Assembly (NCBI GenBank): GCA_017465845.1
Contig: JAFTVH010000052.1
Span: forward strand, 1-64,000
Origin: Lachnospiraceae bacterium
GTDB lineage: Bacteria; Bacillota; Clostridia; Lachnospirales; Lachnospiraceae
Length of the DNA: 64,000 nucleotides
Direction: 5' to 3'
Shown: positions 44,651 through 54,610 of the stretch, piece by piece
Position numbering within the stretch: the first letter of the stretch is position 1
Layout of the letters: each line of letters begins with the position of its first letter
Translations under genes and position numbers: made by a program
The notes under the pieces: model-generated
Told to the model about the DNA's origin: nothing
The model's input: the letters and a program-made list of their open reading frames with translations, nothing else
Databases searched by the model: none

Positions 44651-46258
44651 ATGAATCAGGTAGAAGTAAGAAAAAAGCAGATTCATGCAATCATCAGTTT
44701 AACGAGTGTAGTTACCTGGCTGCTGCTTGGCAGATGGATTGGGTATAGCGGGATTGCCTATTTTGCCGTTGCTGTAGAATGCCTTGCTTTTGGGTTGTCT
44801 GTGCTGGCAGAGCGGGTTCCGGATGCTCTTGGAAAGCTGTTAAGGGGAAGAAATGCAAGAGGACAATATAAAAATGCGAAGACCATCCGAATCAGTGTAT
44901 TGATTTTTCAGGCGATATTAGGAGTAGTTGGAGGAATTATACTGTTCCTCCTGGCAAATGTTTTGGCTGAAAAGGTATTCCTGATGCCTTACGGAATGCT
45001 TGCTATGCGGATTCTGGCTCCTGCGCTGACGCTGAGAGTATTGACCGGTGTGCTGCTAGGATATTTTCAGGGAAAAGGAAACCTGTTGCCTTCACTGGCG
45101 GTGGAACTGCTGCGTCAGATATTCTACCTGGGATTCGGATGTCTGTTCGTTAAGCTCTTAAAGAGTTATGGTGAAAAAGTGGCGTCGCTTTTATTGAATG
45201 ATGCCATGCCGTCTATGTATGGCGCAGCAGGAATGGCAGTCGGGGTGGTATTATCTGAAGTGCTGGTACTTTTGTTTATACTGATTGTCTATTTGGCAGG
45301 TGGTAAATCAAAGAAGAAGCAGGAAGAGGGACTTAAGAAGACGGAGACTTTTTTAAGTGCCACAGGCAGTTTGTACAGTTCCATGGGACTTATGGTGTTA
45401 ATTGATGTGTTGGCTTTTCTGCCTGTAGGGATCGGTTGTTTTTTGTACCAGCGAAATGTAGAAGATATTTATGTTGCATCTTCTAATTATGGAGTATATG
45501 TAGGTGGATATCTGGTTGCTTGCGCAGTGCCGGTGCTTGTAATTGGCAGTATTCTACATTCGGTTGCTGCCAGAACAGCTGCTGCTGTCCGTAAAGGAGA
45601 GCAGAGATATGCCAGAGATATTTTCGGTGCAGGCTTCCATATGACAATCATTTTAGGATTATTTGCTGCGCTTTTCATCACATTGATGGCGAAGCAGGTC
45701 AGCTTTGTGATAGCGGCTGATTCCGAAAGTGCGCTGTTTCTTACCTCCTTACTGCAGAATGGGGCAGTGGCTGTACTATTGACTGTGCTTTCCCTGTTGT
45801 TTGGCAGGATTTTGTTATATACGGGTAAGACTTATCATGTCATTACTGCTTTAGGAGTATATGTAATCATATTTGTGGTGGGAACTGTAATCTGTTTGGG
45901 TCCCATGAAATGTGATATAGAAGGTCTTGTTCTGGCAGGCATTGCCGCTTTGCTGGTATTGTGTATCAGTATGGGCGCATTTGTTTTCAAGCTGCTGCGC
46001 GTGAAAGTGGATTTGATGTATTGGATCGGAATTCCATGTTTGTCAGTTTTGATCTGCGGATTGATCTGGTACCTTTTGGGCAGATTCCTGACACCATACC
46101 TGGGTTATCCGGTTACGATGATTCTGGGACTGGTTGTGGGAAGCGCTGTTTACTGGGCAGTTCTTATTCTGTTACGCAGTTTTAGCAGGCAGGAAACGGA
46201 GATCCTTCCCGGTGGTTGGATACTAAGTCAGCTGAAAGAATGGATGCATATTGTATAA
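44651..46258 (+). CDS. MOP-superfamily membrane protein (SpoVB/MurJ-like)
   Basis: A 535-residue protein with about 14 hydrophobic helices and a lysine-rich internal loop near residues 217-232 (GGKSKKKQEEGLKKTE). The order of helices and the lack of energy domains suit the multidrug/oligosaccharidyl-lipid/polysaccharide flippase superfamily. It follows ybeY by 11 bases and shares the operon. The N-terminal KKQIHAIISLTSVVTWLLLG and central LLGYFQGKGNLLPSLAVELLRQ point to a polysaccharide or lipid-linked precursor flippase; substrate not decided. Confidence 0.65.
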   Translation: MNQVEVRKKQIHAIISLTSVVTWLLLGRWIGYSGIAYFAVAVECLAFGLSVLAERVPDALGKLLRGRNARGQYKNAKTIRISVLIFQAILGVVGGIILFLLANVLAEKVFLMPYGMLAMRILAPALTLRVLTGVLLGYFQGKGNLLPSLAVELLRQIFYLGFGCLFVKLLKSYGEKVASLLLNDAMPSMYGAAGMAVGVVLSEVLVLLFILIVYLAGGKSKKKQEEGLKKTETFLSATGSLYSSMGLMVLIDVLAFLPVGIGCFLYQRNVEDIYVASSNYGVYVGGYLVACAVPVLVIGSILHSVAARTAAAVRKGEQRYARDIFGAGFHMTIILGLFAALFITLMAKQVSFVIAADSESALFLTSLLQNGAVAVLLTVLSLLFGRILLYTGKTYHVITALGVYVIIFVVGTVICLGPMKCDIEGLVLAGIAALLVLCISMGAFVFKLLRVKVDLMYWIGIPCLSVLICGLIWYLLGRFLTPYLGYPVTMILGLVVGSAVYWAVLILLRSFSRQETEILPGGWILSQLKEWMHIV

Positions 46259-46324
46259 ATTAGGAAAATCAGCCAATACTGATACCAAAAGGTGGTAAAG
46301 AAACACCTGTTGGCGAGGTTGGCT

Positions 46325-47110
46325 ATGAGAGCTTTAAGATATTTCGGAATTTATGTTGTTTATCCTGTTCTTCTGCTTGGGACAGGCTTCTTGGGAGGCG
46401 TGTTATTCATGGATTATTTTTACCCGGGAAGCGCCGGTACCAGAATAGAACAGGGGGAAGAATTCGTGGTTCCTGAGGAAAGTATCACGGTGCCGGAGGA
46501 ACTAAAGGTAGAACTGGTAGATGAAAATGTGAGCACCAATAGTGTCGGTCAGGGAGAGAGTGAAGCCGGATGGCAGAGAGTATCCGGTGAAATTACGCAC
46601 GGGGAAGCTGTAATCGATAATCAGATGGTGCAGTCCTCTGATTCCGCAGAAGTCGTCTTCCAGGAAGAAGTATTGAATGCGGATACTGCTTATGTGCTGG
46701 AGGAAACGGACCTTCGTAATGCCTCTGTTGTAGAGACCACATGGAGGCTGCCGGCAAAATATATCGGTATGAACAGGGAAGAATTTCTGGAGGCTATGGA
46801 ACTTTATGAAGCATCGCCGCCGTTAGAAGAGCTGGAGAGAGGCTTTGTCAGTTTGGAGGTACTTTCCTTTTCTGTGGGCAAAGTAGTGGTACAGATGAAC
46901 TATGAATATGTACAGCCGGGAAGCAGTTTTTATCTGATGGTGGAAGATAATTATGTAGTGGTTTATCTGGAAGACAGGAAAACGGTCTATATGGATACCG
47001 ATATTTTATTAAAAGATCTGCCGGAGGAACTTCAGAATGATATTATTCAAATAATGTATGTTCCGGATGAAGAAAGTCTGTATGACTTTCTCGAGAATTA
47101 TTCCAGTTAA
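46325..47110 (+). CDS. Membrane-anchored BofC-like protein
   Basis: A 261-residue protein. ATG 46325 is preferred for GAGG six bases upstream; a GTG 11 codons earlier is poorly placed. One N-terminal helix (about 5-30, YFGIYVVYPVLLLGTGFLGG) anchors an extracytoplasmic domain. The first part is acidic and low-complexity. The last about 120 residues (RLPAKYIGMNREEFLEAMEL, then FVSLEVLSFSVGKVVV) resemble the C-terminal domain of BofC, a regulator of sigma-K activation in Bacillus. A cell-envelope or sporulation role is therefore possible, in line with the nearby yqfCD genes. Confidence 0.55.
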   Translation: MRALRYFGIYVVYPVLLLGTGFLGGVLFMDYFYPGSAGTRIEQGEEFVVPEESITVPEELKVELVDENVSTNSVGQGESEAGWQRVSGEITHGEAVIDNQMVQSSDSAEVVFQEEVLNADTAYVLEETDLRNASVVETTWRLPAKYIGMNREEFLEAMELYEASPPLEELERGFVSLEVLSFSVGKVVVQMNYEYVQPGSSFYLMVEDNYVVVYLEDRKTVYMDTDILLKDLPEELQNDIIQIMYVPDEESLYDFLENYSS

Positions 47111-47132
47111 AAAAGAAAGCGGTTTTAAGGAT

Positions 47133-48452
47133 ATGAAACAAAAGAATATAGCAATTATTGGAGGAGGCGCCTGCGGAATGACGGCTGCCATTGCGGCAGC
47201 CACAGAAGGCGCCTGTGTTACAATATATGAAAGAAACGACAGGTTGGGAAAGAAGATTCTGGCCACCGGCAACGGAAAGTGTAATCTGGGCAATCTGCAA
47301 TTGTCCATCGCAGATTATCACAGTGATAATCTGCAGTTGGTAGAAACTTGTCTTGCTAAGTTCGGTACGAACGAGACGATTGCATTTTTTGAAAAGCTTG
47401 GTCTGATGATCAGAGAGAAAAACGGGTACTTATATCCTGTCAGTGAGCAGGCTGCCGCTGTATTGGATGTATTGCGTATGGCGGTGGAAAGGCTGGGCAT
47501 CAAGGTAGTATATGATACAAAAGTGAATCATATTGCCAGGAGAAAAGACGGCCAGTTGGAGGTAGGATGGGATGTGGAAGCTAGTGACCGCCAAAGCGCT
47601 AAGGCCAACAATCGTCAAAGTGCGAAAGCCGTGTATGACAGTGTCATTATCGCCTGTGGAAGCAAAGCAGCACCTAAGTCCGGCTCAGATGGAAGCGGTT
47701 ATAAGCTGGCAAAGCAGATGGGTCTGACGGTGACACCGGTTATGCCGGCGCTGGTACAGTTAAAATGTCAGGAGGATTTCTGCAAGGCTATTGCCGGTAT
47801 TCGGGCAGATGCCGGGATACATATTTTGAATGGGAAGAAAATCGTGACAGAAGAAAGAGGAGAACTGCAGCTGACAGAGTATGGTATCTCCGGAATTCCC
47901 GTATTTCAGCTGAGCGGTCAGGTGAATAAACTACTGCGGGAAGGTGCAAACGGAAAGCTTGTGGCACAGATCGATTTTCTGCCGGATGTTACGGAAGCAG
48001 AATGGCAGGAGTTTGGCAACAGGCGAATTGAGGCGGCTAAGGCTTGCAAGGATATGACGGTAGAAGGATTCTTTACCGGAATGCTTCATAAAAAGCTGAT
48101 GACTTTATTCCTGAAAATGGCTGGTTTGAAAACCAATGCAATGGTAAAGGATGTTCCCAGGAAGCAGCTTATGGATGTATTTTCACTGTGTAAAAACTTT
48201 TCTCTTCATATTGTTGGAAGTAATTCTTACGATAATGCCCAAATCTGTACAGGTGGCGTCAGTATGAAGGAAGTTACGGGTTCGCTGGAAGCTGTCTCAG
48301 TAAAGGGACTGTATTTTGCGGGAGAGGTACTCGATGTGGACGGAAGATGCGGTGGCTATAATCTGCAATGGGCATGGACCAGCGGATATTTGGCTGGAAA
48401 GGCTGCAGCAGGAAACAATCCGGTAAAAAATCCGGTAAAAGAAGCGATTTAG
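47133..48452 (+). CDS. HI0933-family flavoprotein
   Basis: A 439-residue NAD(P)/FAD-dependent oxidoreductase of the HI0933/YhiN family. ATG 47133 is chosen because TAAGGA lies upstream; an earlier start inside the previous gene is rejected. The FAD site is IAIIGGGACGMTAAIAAA at the N-terminus, then NDRLGKKILATGNGKCNLG, specific to this family. The C-terminal EVLDVDGRCGGYNLQWAWTSG is the conserved flavin contact. A short repeated Ser/Ala/Asn stretch (ASDRQSAKANNRQSAKA) is unusual. Biological substrate unknown. Confidence 0.88.
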   Translation: MKQKNIAIIGGGACGMTAAIAAATEGACVTIYERNDRLGKKILATGNGKCNLGNLQLSIADYHSDNLQLVETCLAKFGTNETIAFFEKLGLMIREKNGYLYPVSEQAAAVLDVLRMAVERLGIKVVYDTKVNHIARRKDGQLEVGWDVEASDRQSAKANNRQSAKAVYDSVIIACGSKAAPKSGSDGSGYKLAKQMGLTVTPVMPALVQLKCQEDFCKAIAGIRADAGIHILNGKKIVTEERGELQLTEYGISGIPVFQLSGQVNKLLREGANGKLVAQIDFLPDVTEAEWQEFGNRRIEAAKACKDMTVEGFFTGMLHKKLMTLFLKMAGLKTNAMVKDVPRKQLMDVFSLCKNFSLHIVGSNSYDNAQICTGGVSMKEVTGSLEAVSVKGLYFAGEVLDVDGRCGGYNLQWAWTSGYLAGKAAAGNNPVKNPVKEAI

Positions 48453-48470
48453 TAAAGGAAAAGACTTAGC

Positions 48471-50156
48471 ATGATAAGGATCAATCAGATAAATGTTCAG
48501 GTGAATCAGAAAAATACAGAGCAGCAGCTTCGAAAAAAGGCATCTCAGATATTGAAGATTTCGGACAAAGAGATCAAAAGCCTGCGTATCGTAAGGCAGT
48601 CTATTGATGCCCGTAAAAAGCCTGATATTTTTTACAGTTATGTAATAGATATAGAAACGAACCAGGAAGAAAAGGTCTGCAAGCGTGCCAAAAATTCGCA
48701 GGTAAGCCTGATTAAGCCGGTGGTATATCGTTTCCCGGCAGAAAAGAAAGTGAGCGAAATGATTAAGAACAGGCCGGTTATTATTGGTATGGGACCAGCC
48801 GGTCTGTTTTGCGGATATTTTCTGGCAAAGGCGGGCTTTCAGCCTATTTTGCTGGAGCGCGGAGCCGATGTGGATACGAGAATGAAGGATGTAGAAACAT
48901 TCTGGCAGGGGGGAGTTCTGAAGCCGGATTCCAACGTGCAGTTCGGCGAGGGAGGAGCAGGTACCTTTTCCGACGGCAAGCTGAATACGCTGGTAAAAGA
49001 TAAGGATGGGCGTAATGCTGCGGTTCTTAAGACTTTTGTAGAATTCGGGGCTAAAGAGTCCATTTTATATGAAGCAAAGCCCCATATTGGGACGGATGTG
49101 CTGTGCGGCATCGTCAAGCGGATGCGTCAGGAAATCATCAGGCTGGGCGGAGAAGTCAGGTTTGACAGTAAGGTCACGGAGTTAAAGCTTAATGGTGACA
49201 GGATAACAGGAGTTATCATCAACGGAAAAGAAGAATTTTGCTGCGATCATGTAGTGCTTGCCATTGGGCATAGTGCCAGGGATACTTTCGATATGCTGTA
49301 TGAAAAGCAGGTGCCTATGGAAGCAAAGTCCTTTGCGGTGGGACTTCGCGTAGAGCATCCTCAGACTATGATAAATGTAAGCCAGTATGGAATGACAGAG
49401 CCCGGTACTTTGGGAGCAGCACCGTACAAAGTGGCTGCCCAGACCAGTGTGGGAAGAGGTGTCTATTCCTTCTGTATGTGCCCGGGTGGATATGTGGTAA
49501 ATGCTTCTTCGGAGCCGGGCAGGCTGGCAGTCAACGGTATGAGCTACAGCGGACGGGATGGGGAAAACGCCAACAGCGCCATTATCGTGTCAGTGACGCC
49601 TGAGGATTTTGGCTCAGACCATCCTTTGGCAGGGATTGCTTTTCAGAGAGAATTGGAAAAAAGGGCATATGAACTGGGGCAGGGAAAGATTCCCGTGCAG
49701 CGATATGGCGAGTTCAGGAGATGCGTGGAGCAGCAGAGGAGTGAGGAACTGCAGGATGCACCTCAGCAGTCGGACAAGGGAATTCATATAGACGAGATTC
49801 CGGATGCCGCATCAAAGCCAGAGTCCGTCCTAATTCCGCAGAATAAAGGCGGTTACGTTTATGCGGATGTCAGTCAGATTCTGCCCGCTGAATGCAATAA
49901 GGCATTTGTAGAGGGCATGACCAGATTCGGTCAGATGATTCCGGGATTTGACAGAGAGGATACGCTTCTGTCAGGAGTAGAGAGCAGAACGTCTTCACCG
50001 GTTCGGATTCACAGAGATGATACCTTGCAGTCTGCTGTACGCGGATTGTATCCTTGCGGAGAAGGGGCCGGCTACGCGGGGGGAATTACTTCGGCGGCTA
50101 TGGACGGTATCAGAGTGGCGGAAGCGGTGGCAGCGGCAATCTGCAGAAATGCATAA
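48471..50156 (+). CDS. FAD-dependent protein of the COG2509 type
   Basis: A 561-residue flavoprotein. The N-terminal about 90 residues (MIRINQINVQVNQKNTEQQL) are the typical extra domain of this family. The FAD site is PVIIGMGPAGLFCGYFLAKAG (read in two parts, residues about 103-123). NVQFGEGGAGTFSDGKLNT and the C-terminal GLYPCGEGAGYAGGITSAA are conserved signatures. Function unknown; related proteins are often called uncharacterised dehydrogenases. It follows the HI0933-type gene by 18 bases and precedes a MATE gene. Confidence 0.85.
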   Translation: MIRINQINVQVNQKNTEQQLRKKASQILKISDKEIKSLRIVRQSIDARKKPDIFYSYVIDIETNQEEKVCKRAKNSQVSLIKPVVYRFPAEKKVSEMIKNRPVIIGMGPAGLFCGYFLAKAGFQPILLERGADVDTRMKDVETFWQGGVLKPDSNVQFGEGGAGTFSDGKLNTLVKDKDGRNAAVLKTFVEFGAKESILYEAKPHIGTDVLCGIVKRMRQEIIRLGGEVRFDSKVTELKLNGDRITGVIINGKEEFCCDHVVLAIGHSARDTFDMLYEKQVPMEAKSFAVGLRVEHPQTMINVSQYGMTEPGTLGAAPYKVAAQTSVGRGVYSFCMCPGGYVVNASSEPGRLAVNGMSYSGRDGENANSAIIVSVTPEDFGSDHPLAGIAFQRELEKRAYELGQGKIPVQRYGEFRRCVEQQRSEELQDAPQQSDKGIHIDEIPDAASKPESVLIPQNKGGYVYADVSQILPAECNKAFVEGMTRFGQMIPGFDREDTLLSGVESRTSSPVRIHRDDTLQSAVRGLYPCGEGAGYAGGITSAAMDGIRVAEAVAAAICRNA

Positions 50157-50191
50157 GCATTCAGGGGAGTTTAACTGAAGAGGAAAGTGAA

Positions 50192-51562
50192 ATGAAAGAA
50201 AAGAGTCTATCTAAAAATTTTACAAGTGGAAATGTGGCAAAGCAATTACTCTGGTTTGCGCTCCCCTTTATGGCATCCAATGCATTTCAGGTACTGTACA
50301 GCACCATTGATATGATCATTGTGGGAAAATATGTGGGTACTGCCGGGCTCTCAGCTGTTTCGCAGAGCAGTCTTATCCTGAATTTCGGTACCATGGTGTG
50401 TCTGGGATTCTCCAACGGCGGACAGGTGCTGGTAGCGCAGGCACTTGGAGCAGGAAAAAGAAAAGAGATGAATGACATCATCGGAACATTGTTCAGTCAG
50501 ATTGTGCTGATAGCGCTGGTATTATCGGCAGTATTTTTGATCGGGCGCAGGTGGATCCTGAACATCATGAATATTCCCGCTGAATCTTATGACATGGCAA
50601 TGGATTATCTTGTAATCTGCGGGTTGGGATTGGTTTTCACTGCCGGATATAATATGGTCTCAGCAGTACTTCGGGGAATGGGAGATTCCAAGCGTCCGTT
50701 TATTTTTATTGCCATTGCGTCAGCCGTAAATCTGGTACTGGATATCCTGTTTACGGGAAGGCTGGGTATGGGTGTGGCAGGTGCTGCTCTGGCAACGATT
50801 ATTGGACAGGCTGTTTCCTTCCTGTTCTCCCTGTATTTCCTTTACAAAAATAAAGAAGCATTTGGCTTTGATTTTCAAAAAGAAAGCTTCAAGATCAAAA
50901 AGAAATACGCTAAAATGATCATGGAATTGGGAACCCCTATGGCAATCCAATCCGGCTGTATTAATCTGTCCATGATGTTTGTGAATTCTATGGTTAATAA
51001 TGTAGGTGTGGTTGCTTCCGCAACCTTTGGTGTAGGGGTGCGAATTGATGATATTATCAATAAAATATCTCAGGGAATCCAGTATGCAGCTATGCCTATG
51101 ATCAGTCAAAATATTGCAGCCGGACAGCAGGAGCGGACAAAGAAGGTGGTTTATTATGCATGGGCTTATGCGACGGCTTTGACAGTTGTATTTATGGTAA
51201 TCTACCTTGGCTGCGGTAAACAGCTGTTTATGATGTTTTCAGATGACATTCTGGTACATGAAATGTCAGGTATCTTTATCAGTGCGATTCTATGGATGTT
51301 CCCCGCAATGGCAATTATGCGGGGAAGTAATGCTTTTGTTCAGGGAATCGGTAATGCAAAGCTGAGTATGGTGCTTTCTCTTCTGGATGGTGTTGTACTG
51401 CGGATAGGGTTAAGTTGGCTATTCGGTATCGTTCTGGAATGGGGGTTTTATGGTTTTGTGCTTGGATACGGACTTGCACCTTACGGCTGCGGTGTTCCGG
51501 GATTGATTTATTTTGTTTCGGGTAGATGGAAGAAGCGGAAGGTTCTGGCGGAGGATATCTAG
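50192..51562 (+). CDS. MATE-family efflux transporter
   Basis: A 456-residue membrane protein with about twelve helices. ATG 50192 follows GAGGAAAG; earlier in-frame codons lie within the flavoprotein gene. MATE-type features include LLWFALPFMASNAFQVLYST near the start, IIVGKYVGTAGLSAVSQSS and, in the second half, a repeated fold with LGTPMAIQSGCINLSMMF. It exports drugs or metabolites with Na+ or H+. The specific substrate cannot be told from sequence. A run of decayed genes follows. Confidence 0.9.
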   Translation: MKEKSLSKNFTSGNVAKQLLWFALPFMASNAFQVLYSTIDMIIVGKYVGTAGLSAVSQSSLILNFGTMVCLGFSNGGQVLVAQALGAGKRKEMNDIIGTLFSQIVLIALVLSAVFLIGRRWILNIMNIPAESYDMAMDYLVICGLGLVFTAGYNMVSAVLRGMGDSKRPFIFIAIASAVNLVLDILFTGRLGMGVAGAALATIIGQAVSFLFSLYFLYKNKEAFGFDFQKESFKIKKKYAKMIMELGTPMAIQSGCINLSMMFVNSMVNNVGVVASATFGVGVRIDDIINKISQGIQYAAMPMISQNIAAGQQERTKKVVYYAWAYATALTVVFMVIYLGCGKQLFMMFSDDILVHEMSGIFISAILWMFPAMAIMRGSNAFVQGIGNAKLSMVLSLLDGVVLRIGLSWLFGIVLEWGFYGFVLGYGLAPYGCGVPGLIYFVSGRWKKRKVLAEDI

Positions 51563-51583
51563 AGAAGTATATTTGTCTCATAA

Positions 51584-51796
51584 AAATGCGACCGTGGTAT
51601 TTTCCGGAATCAGAGTGGTGAGGTGACGTCCCTGATTTCAAGGGAGGAATTCTATGCCAGACATAGTGAGCAGTATGTAGAAGAGACTTTTGGTGGTTCC
51701 CTGCCTGCTTTTCTGGCTGCCTTCAGTACCAGGAAGAAGTTTACGGAGCAGGAAATTGATGAACTGCAGAAGGTCATCGATCGTATGAGGGGGTGA
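51584..51796 (+). pseudogene. C-terminal remnant of a BlaI-type repressor (copy A)
   Basis: One frame is open from about 51584 to TGA 51794-51796 and reads CDRGIFRNQSGEVTSLISRE, then EETFGGSLPAFLAAFS, ending DRMRG. This aligns with the last about 65 residues of the intact BlaI-type protein at 37146 (CDKG, then the ALIDRE and YQGS segments). The winged-helix front is missing. It lies four bases before the next M56 gene, the normal blaI-blaR1 spacing. Confidence 0.75.
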
Positions 51797-51800
51797 CGCC

Positions 51801-53573
51801 ATGCTGGATGAAATCTTTATGCAGATTCTGGATATGACAAGAACTGCCGGTATCGTAATTCTCGTAGTGATAGGTGTCAGATTTCTGCTAATGAGGGCAC
51901 CAAAAGTGTTTTCCTATGTGCTTTGGGCAGCGGTACTGTTTCGACTATTGTGTCCTGTATCCTTTGAAACTCCGGCAAGTGTGGTGCCGAAGTTTTCTTA
52001 TGCTTCTGAAACGTATTCCCTGACAGAGGAGCAGATATCTCTGGTGGGAGCTTCAGAGGCGGCCTACCGGGTAGTTGGTGATGTCATAAACGGCGGCTTG
52101 GGAATCCAGTATATCCGGACGACAGAGAAGGATGAATATGGAATGACAAGGTATGTCACTACAGACTGGTGGGACGTATGGATCTTATTTGGTCAGTATG
52201 TTTGGATTGCAGGAGTTGTTGTCATGGTGCTGTACAGTGTGATCGCTTATCAAAAGTTTCAAAAAAGTCTGAAAGTGGTCGTGAGGCTGCGTGACAACAT
52301 TTTTGTTGCGGATGATATTCATTCGCCTTTTGTAAGGGGATTCATGTGCCCCAAAATCTATCTTCCCTGTGGTTTACAGGAAAAAGAACAAGAATACATT
52401 ATTCTCCACGAACAGTACCATATAAAACGCCGTGACCATCTTGTGAAAGTTCTTGCATTTCTGGCACTTAGCATCCACTGGTTCAATCCGCTGGTGTGGC
52501 TGGCATTTGTCCTGGCATGTAAAGATATGGAAATGAGCTGTGATGAGGCTGTGGTCAGGAAAATGGGTGTAGAGATTCGGGCAGATTATGCAGCATCTCT
52601 GCTTACTTTTTCTACCGGCCGACGCATCATATCAGGTACGCCCCTTGCTTTTGGAGAAGGGGATACCCGGGGGAGAATCAAAAATCTGGCGAATTTGAAA
52701 AAACCTACAATCTGCATGATAATTGCAATGGCTCTTGTTTGTGTTGTTCTGGCAGTGTGCCTGATGACAGATCCATCTTCTGAAAACCTGGAAGATACTG
52801 ATCGTGATATGGCAAATGCTGTCATCATGACTCCTACAGAAGTTGATGTAGAAGGTGTTTTTGATGCATATCTGTATGTCCCTTTTGAAGAGGGAATTTA
52901 CCGCTATGAACGGATGGATATGAATACGATAAAGACTACAAAGGATAAGATTCTATACCAATTTACCGAGAAAGCAGAACCGGAAGATGTCCATTGGGAA
53001 GTATATGCTGTCAAGGAATATCCTGACTATTCCGCCCTTTTGGCAGTAGCAGGTGCAGATTATGAATTTGTATATCAATACTGTCCTTCAAAACGTTCAG
53101 ATCCGGACGCACTACAGCAGGCAAAAGAAGATGGTTGTGTGATTATGGAGGATGGTGATGTGACATTTGGGGAAAAGATATGGCAGGACTTCGTAAAGAC
53201 AACAGAAGAAGGGAAAAGTGATTCGATACAGGTTGCCCATTACTATACACTGGATCCGGAAAGCTGCAGCGAGGAGTACTATCAGGTGTATCAGGAGGAT
53301 TATTCTCTTTTGTATGTCATTGATCTGTCATATGATGGAAACAGTTATACACTGTGTTGGAATGAGGGGAGTAAAGAGTACGAAAGAAATTATAAATATC
53401 TGATGTGCTATACAGGCGAAGCTCCCACATCACGTGCAATCTATGATACATACACAAGGTACGTGCTGACAAATGATAATACAGTTACATGGGAAGACTT
53501 GTGGTGGGGATTGATTAGTTCCCAAATGGGGGATTACATAGACCACTATACTATATATGCAGATTTGCAGTAG
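51801..53573 (+). CDS. BlaR1-type sensor with M56 metalloprotease (copy A)
   Basis: A 590-residue membrane protein that appears complete. The M56 domain has four helices (about 10-150), the zinc site HEQYH in IILHEQYHIKRRDH (about 203), and SCDEAVVRKMG. A membrane helix at about 302-322 (ICMIIAMALVCVVLAVC) separates it from an outside sensor of about 270 residues. No penicillin-binding motif. Its repressor partner upstream has lost the DNA-binding front, so signalling through it is probably broken unless it acts on another repressor. No BlaI-type operator was seen before it. Confidence 0.8.
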   Translation: MLDEIFMQILDMTRTAGIVILVVIGVRFLLMRAPKVFSYVLWAAVLFRLLCPVSFETPASVVPKFSYASETYSLTEEQISLVGASEAAYRVVGDVINGGLGIQYIRTTEKDEYGMTRYVTTDWWDVWILFGQYVWIAGVVVMVLYSVIAYQKFQKSLKVVVRLRDNIFVADDIHSPFVRGFMCPKIYLPCGLQEKEQEYIILHEQYHIKRRDHLVKVLAFLALSIHWFNPLVWLAFVLACKDMEMSCDEAVVRKMGVEIRADYAASLLTFSTGRRIISGTPLAFGEGDTRGRIKNLANLKKPTICMIIAMALVCVVLAVCLMTDPSSENLEDTDRDMANAVIMTPTEVDVEGVFDAYLYVPFEEGIYRYERMDMNTIKTTKDKILYQFTEKAEPEDVHWEVYAVKEYPDYSALLAVAGADYEFVYQYCPSKRSDPDALQQAKEDGCVIMEDGDVTFGEKIWQDFVKTTEEGKSDSIQVAHYYTLDPESCSEEYYQVYQEDYSLLYVIDLSYDGNSYTLCWNEGSKEYERNYKYLMCYTGEAPTSRAIYDTYTRYVLTNDNTVTWEDLWWGLISSQMGDYIDHYTIYADLQ

Positions 53574-53607
53574 GAAAAGAAAATTAGGATGAATGGAGAA
53601 TTAGATA

Positions 53608-54063
53608 GTGAGCGAACAGGAAATTGAACTTCAGCATGGAGGAGAGCGTATTATTATCCATCTATATGAGCATCATGCAAAATATTATGAAACGGATCAG
53701 ATGGGAATTATTCACCATTCCAATTATGTCAAATGGATGGAAGAAGCAAGGATGAACCTTATGGATCAACTTGGTTTAAGTTATAAGCAGATGGAAGAAA
53801 TGGAAATCATCAGTCCGGTTATTTCTATCAGTGTCAATTACATAAGTATGGTACATTTTGATGATACCATCGTGATTGAAACACACATTACAAAGTATAA
53901 CGGTGTGAAAATGGAATTGGAGTATGTCATGTATGATAAGGAAACCGGAGAAAAAAGAGCAACTGCAAAGAGTAGTCATTGCTTTTTAACAAGAACCGGA
54001 AGGCCGATTTCATTAAAGAGATCATATCCGGAATTGGATACGAAGTTTTTTGAGTTTAAATAA
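53608..54063 (+). CDS. Acyl-CoA thioesterase, 4-hydroxybenzoyl-CoA type
   Basis: A 151-residue hotdog-fold protein starting at GTG 53608. KYYETDQMGIIHHSNYVKWM (about 28-47) holds the catalytic Asp and the usual HHSNY of the YbgC/4HBT group, with ARMNLMDQLGLSYKQ following. These enzymes hydrolyse short- or medium-chain acyl-CoA. It is isolated inside the blaI/blaR1 array with its own terminator. GGAGAATT precedes the start. Confidence 0.88.
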   Translation: MSEQEIELQHGGERIIIHLYEHHAKYYETDQMGIIHHSNYVKWMEEARMNLMDQLGLSYKQMEEMEIISPVISISVNYISMVHFDDTIVIETHITKYNGVKMELEYVMYDKETGEKRATAKSSHCFLTRTGRPISLKRSYPELDTKFFEFK

Positions 54064-54125
54064 AATTGAGGAAGCAGAAATTGACTTCAAAATGGAGGGC
54101 TTCCGGACAATTAAAAATTAACCCC

Positions 54126-54174
54126 AAAACGGTTCTGTTAAGGTGATAAGTCCTTTATGACGGAACCGTTTTTT
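54126..54174 (+). terminator. Terminator of the thioesterase gene
   Basis: AAAACGGTTC (54126-54135) pairs with GAACCGTTTT (54163-54172), with an inner AAGG/CCTT pairing and a T-run at the end. The right arm merges into the next blaI remnant. Confidence 0.75.
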
Positions 54175-54374
54175 CTATTAGTGGAACCATCACGTCTCTC
54201 GTTTCCAAAAACGAAGCACAGGCGTGCGAAATTGATGAACTGGTTGAGAAGAAATTCGAAGGTTCTCTGCCTGCTTTTATTGCGGCATTTACAAAGCATC
54301 AGGATATGTCAGAAGATGATAATGACGAAGTGCAGCGAATGATCGACCGCATCAGGAAAGGAGGCTCGCAATGA
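54150..54374 (+). pseudogene. C-terminal remnant of a BlaI-type repressor (copy B)
   Basis: Open frame from about 54150 to TGA 54372-54374. It reads SGTITSLVSKNEAQACEIDE, then EGSLPAFIAAFT and MIDRIRKGGSQ, matching the last part of BlaI-type proteins and closely resembling copy A (GSLPAFLAAFS). The DNA-binding part is gone. The stop overlaps the start of the M56 fragment at 54371 in ATGA, the original coupled arrangement. Confidence 0.75.
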
Positions 54375-54610
54375 AAGAACTCTTTTTGAAAATCATCAAC
54401 ATGAGTATATCGGCAAGCTGGCTCGTTCTGGTTGTGCTGATACTCGGGATTGTTTTGAAGAAAGAACCCAAGTGGGTCAATGTTCTGCTTTGGGGTATTG
54501 TTGCTGTCAGACTGCTTTGCCCATTCTCTATCGAGAGTTCGTTGATCAAAAGGTGTATTGATAAGGGGCCATCAGACGTTCGGAACCGGGCTATATGTGC
54601 CATGCACTGA
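54371..54610 (+). pseudogene. N-terminal fragment of a BlaR1-type gene (copy B)
   Basis: Only the first about 58 residues of an M56 protein remain: MKELFLKIINMSISASWLV, then LILGIVLKKEPKWVNVLLWG and LLCPFSIESS. The frame then runs into sequence of a BlaI-type repressor (KRCIDKG) and is shifted. This looks like a deletion that joined blaR1 copy B to blaI copy C. Confidence 0.75.
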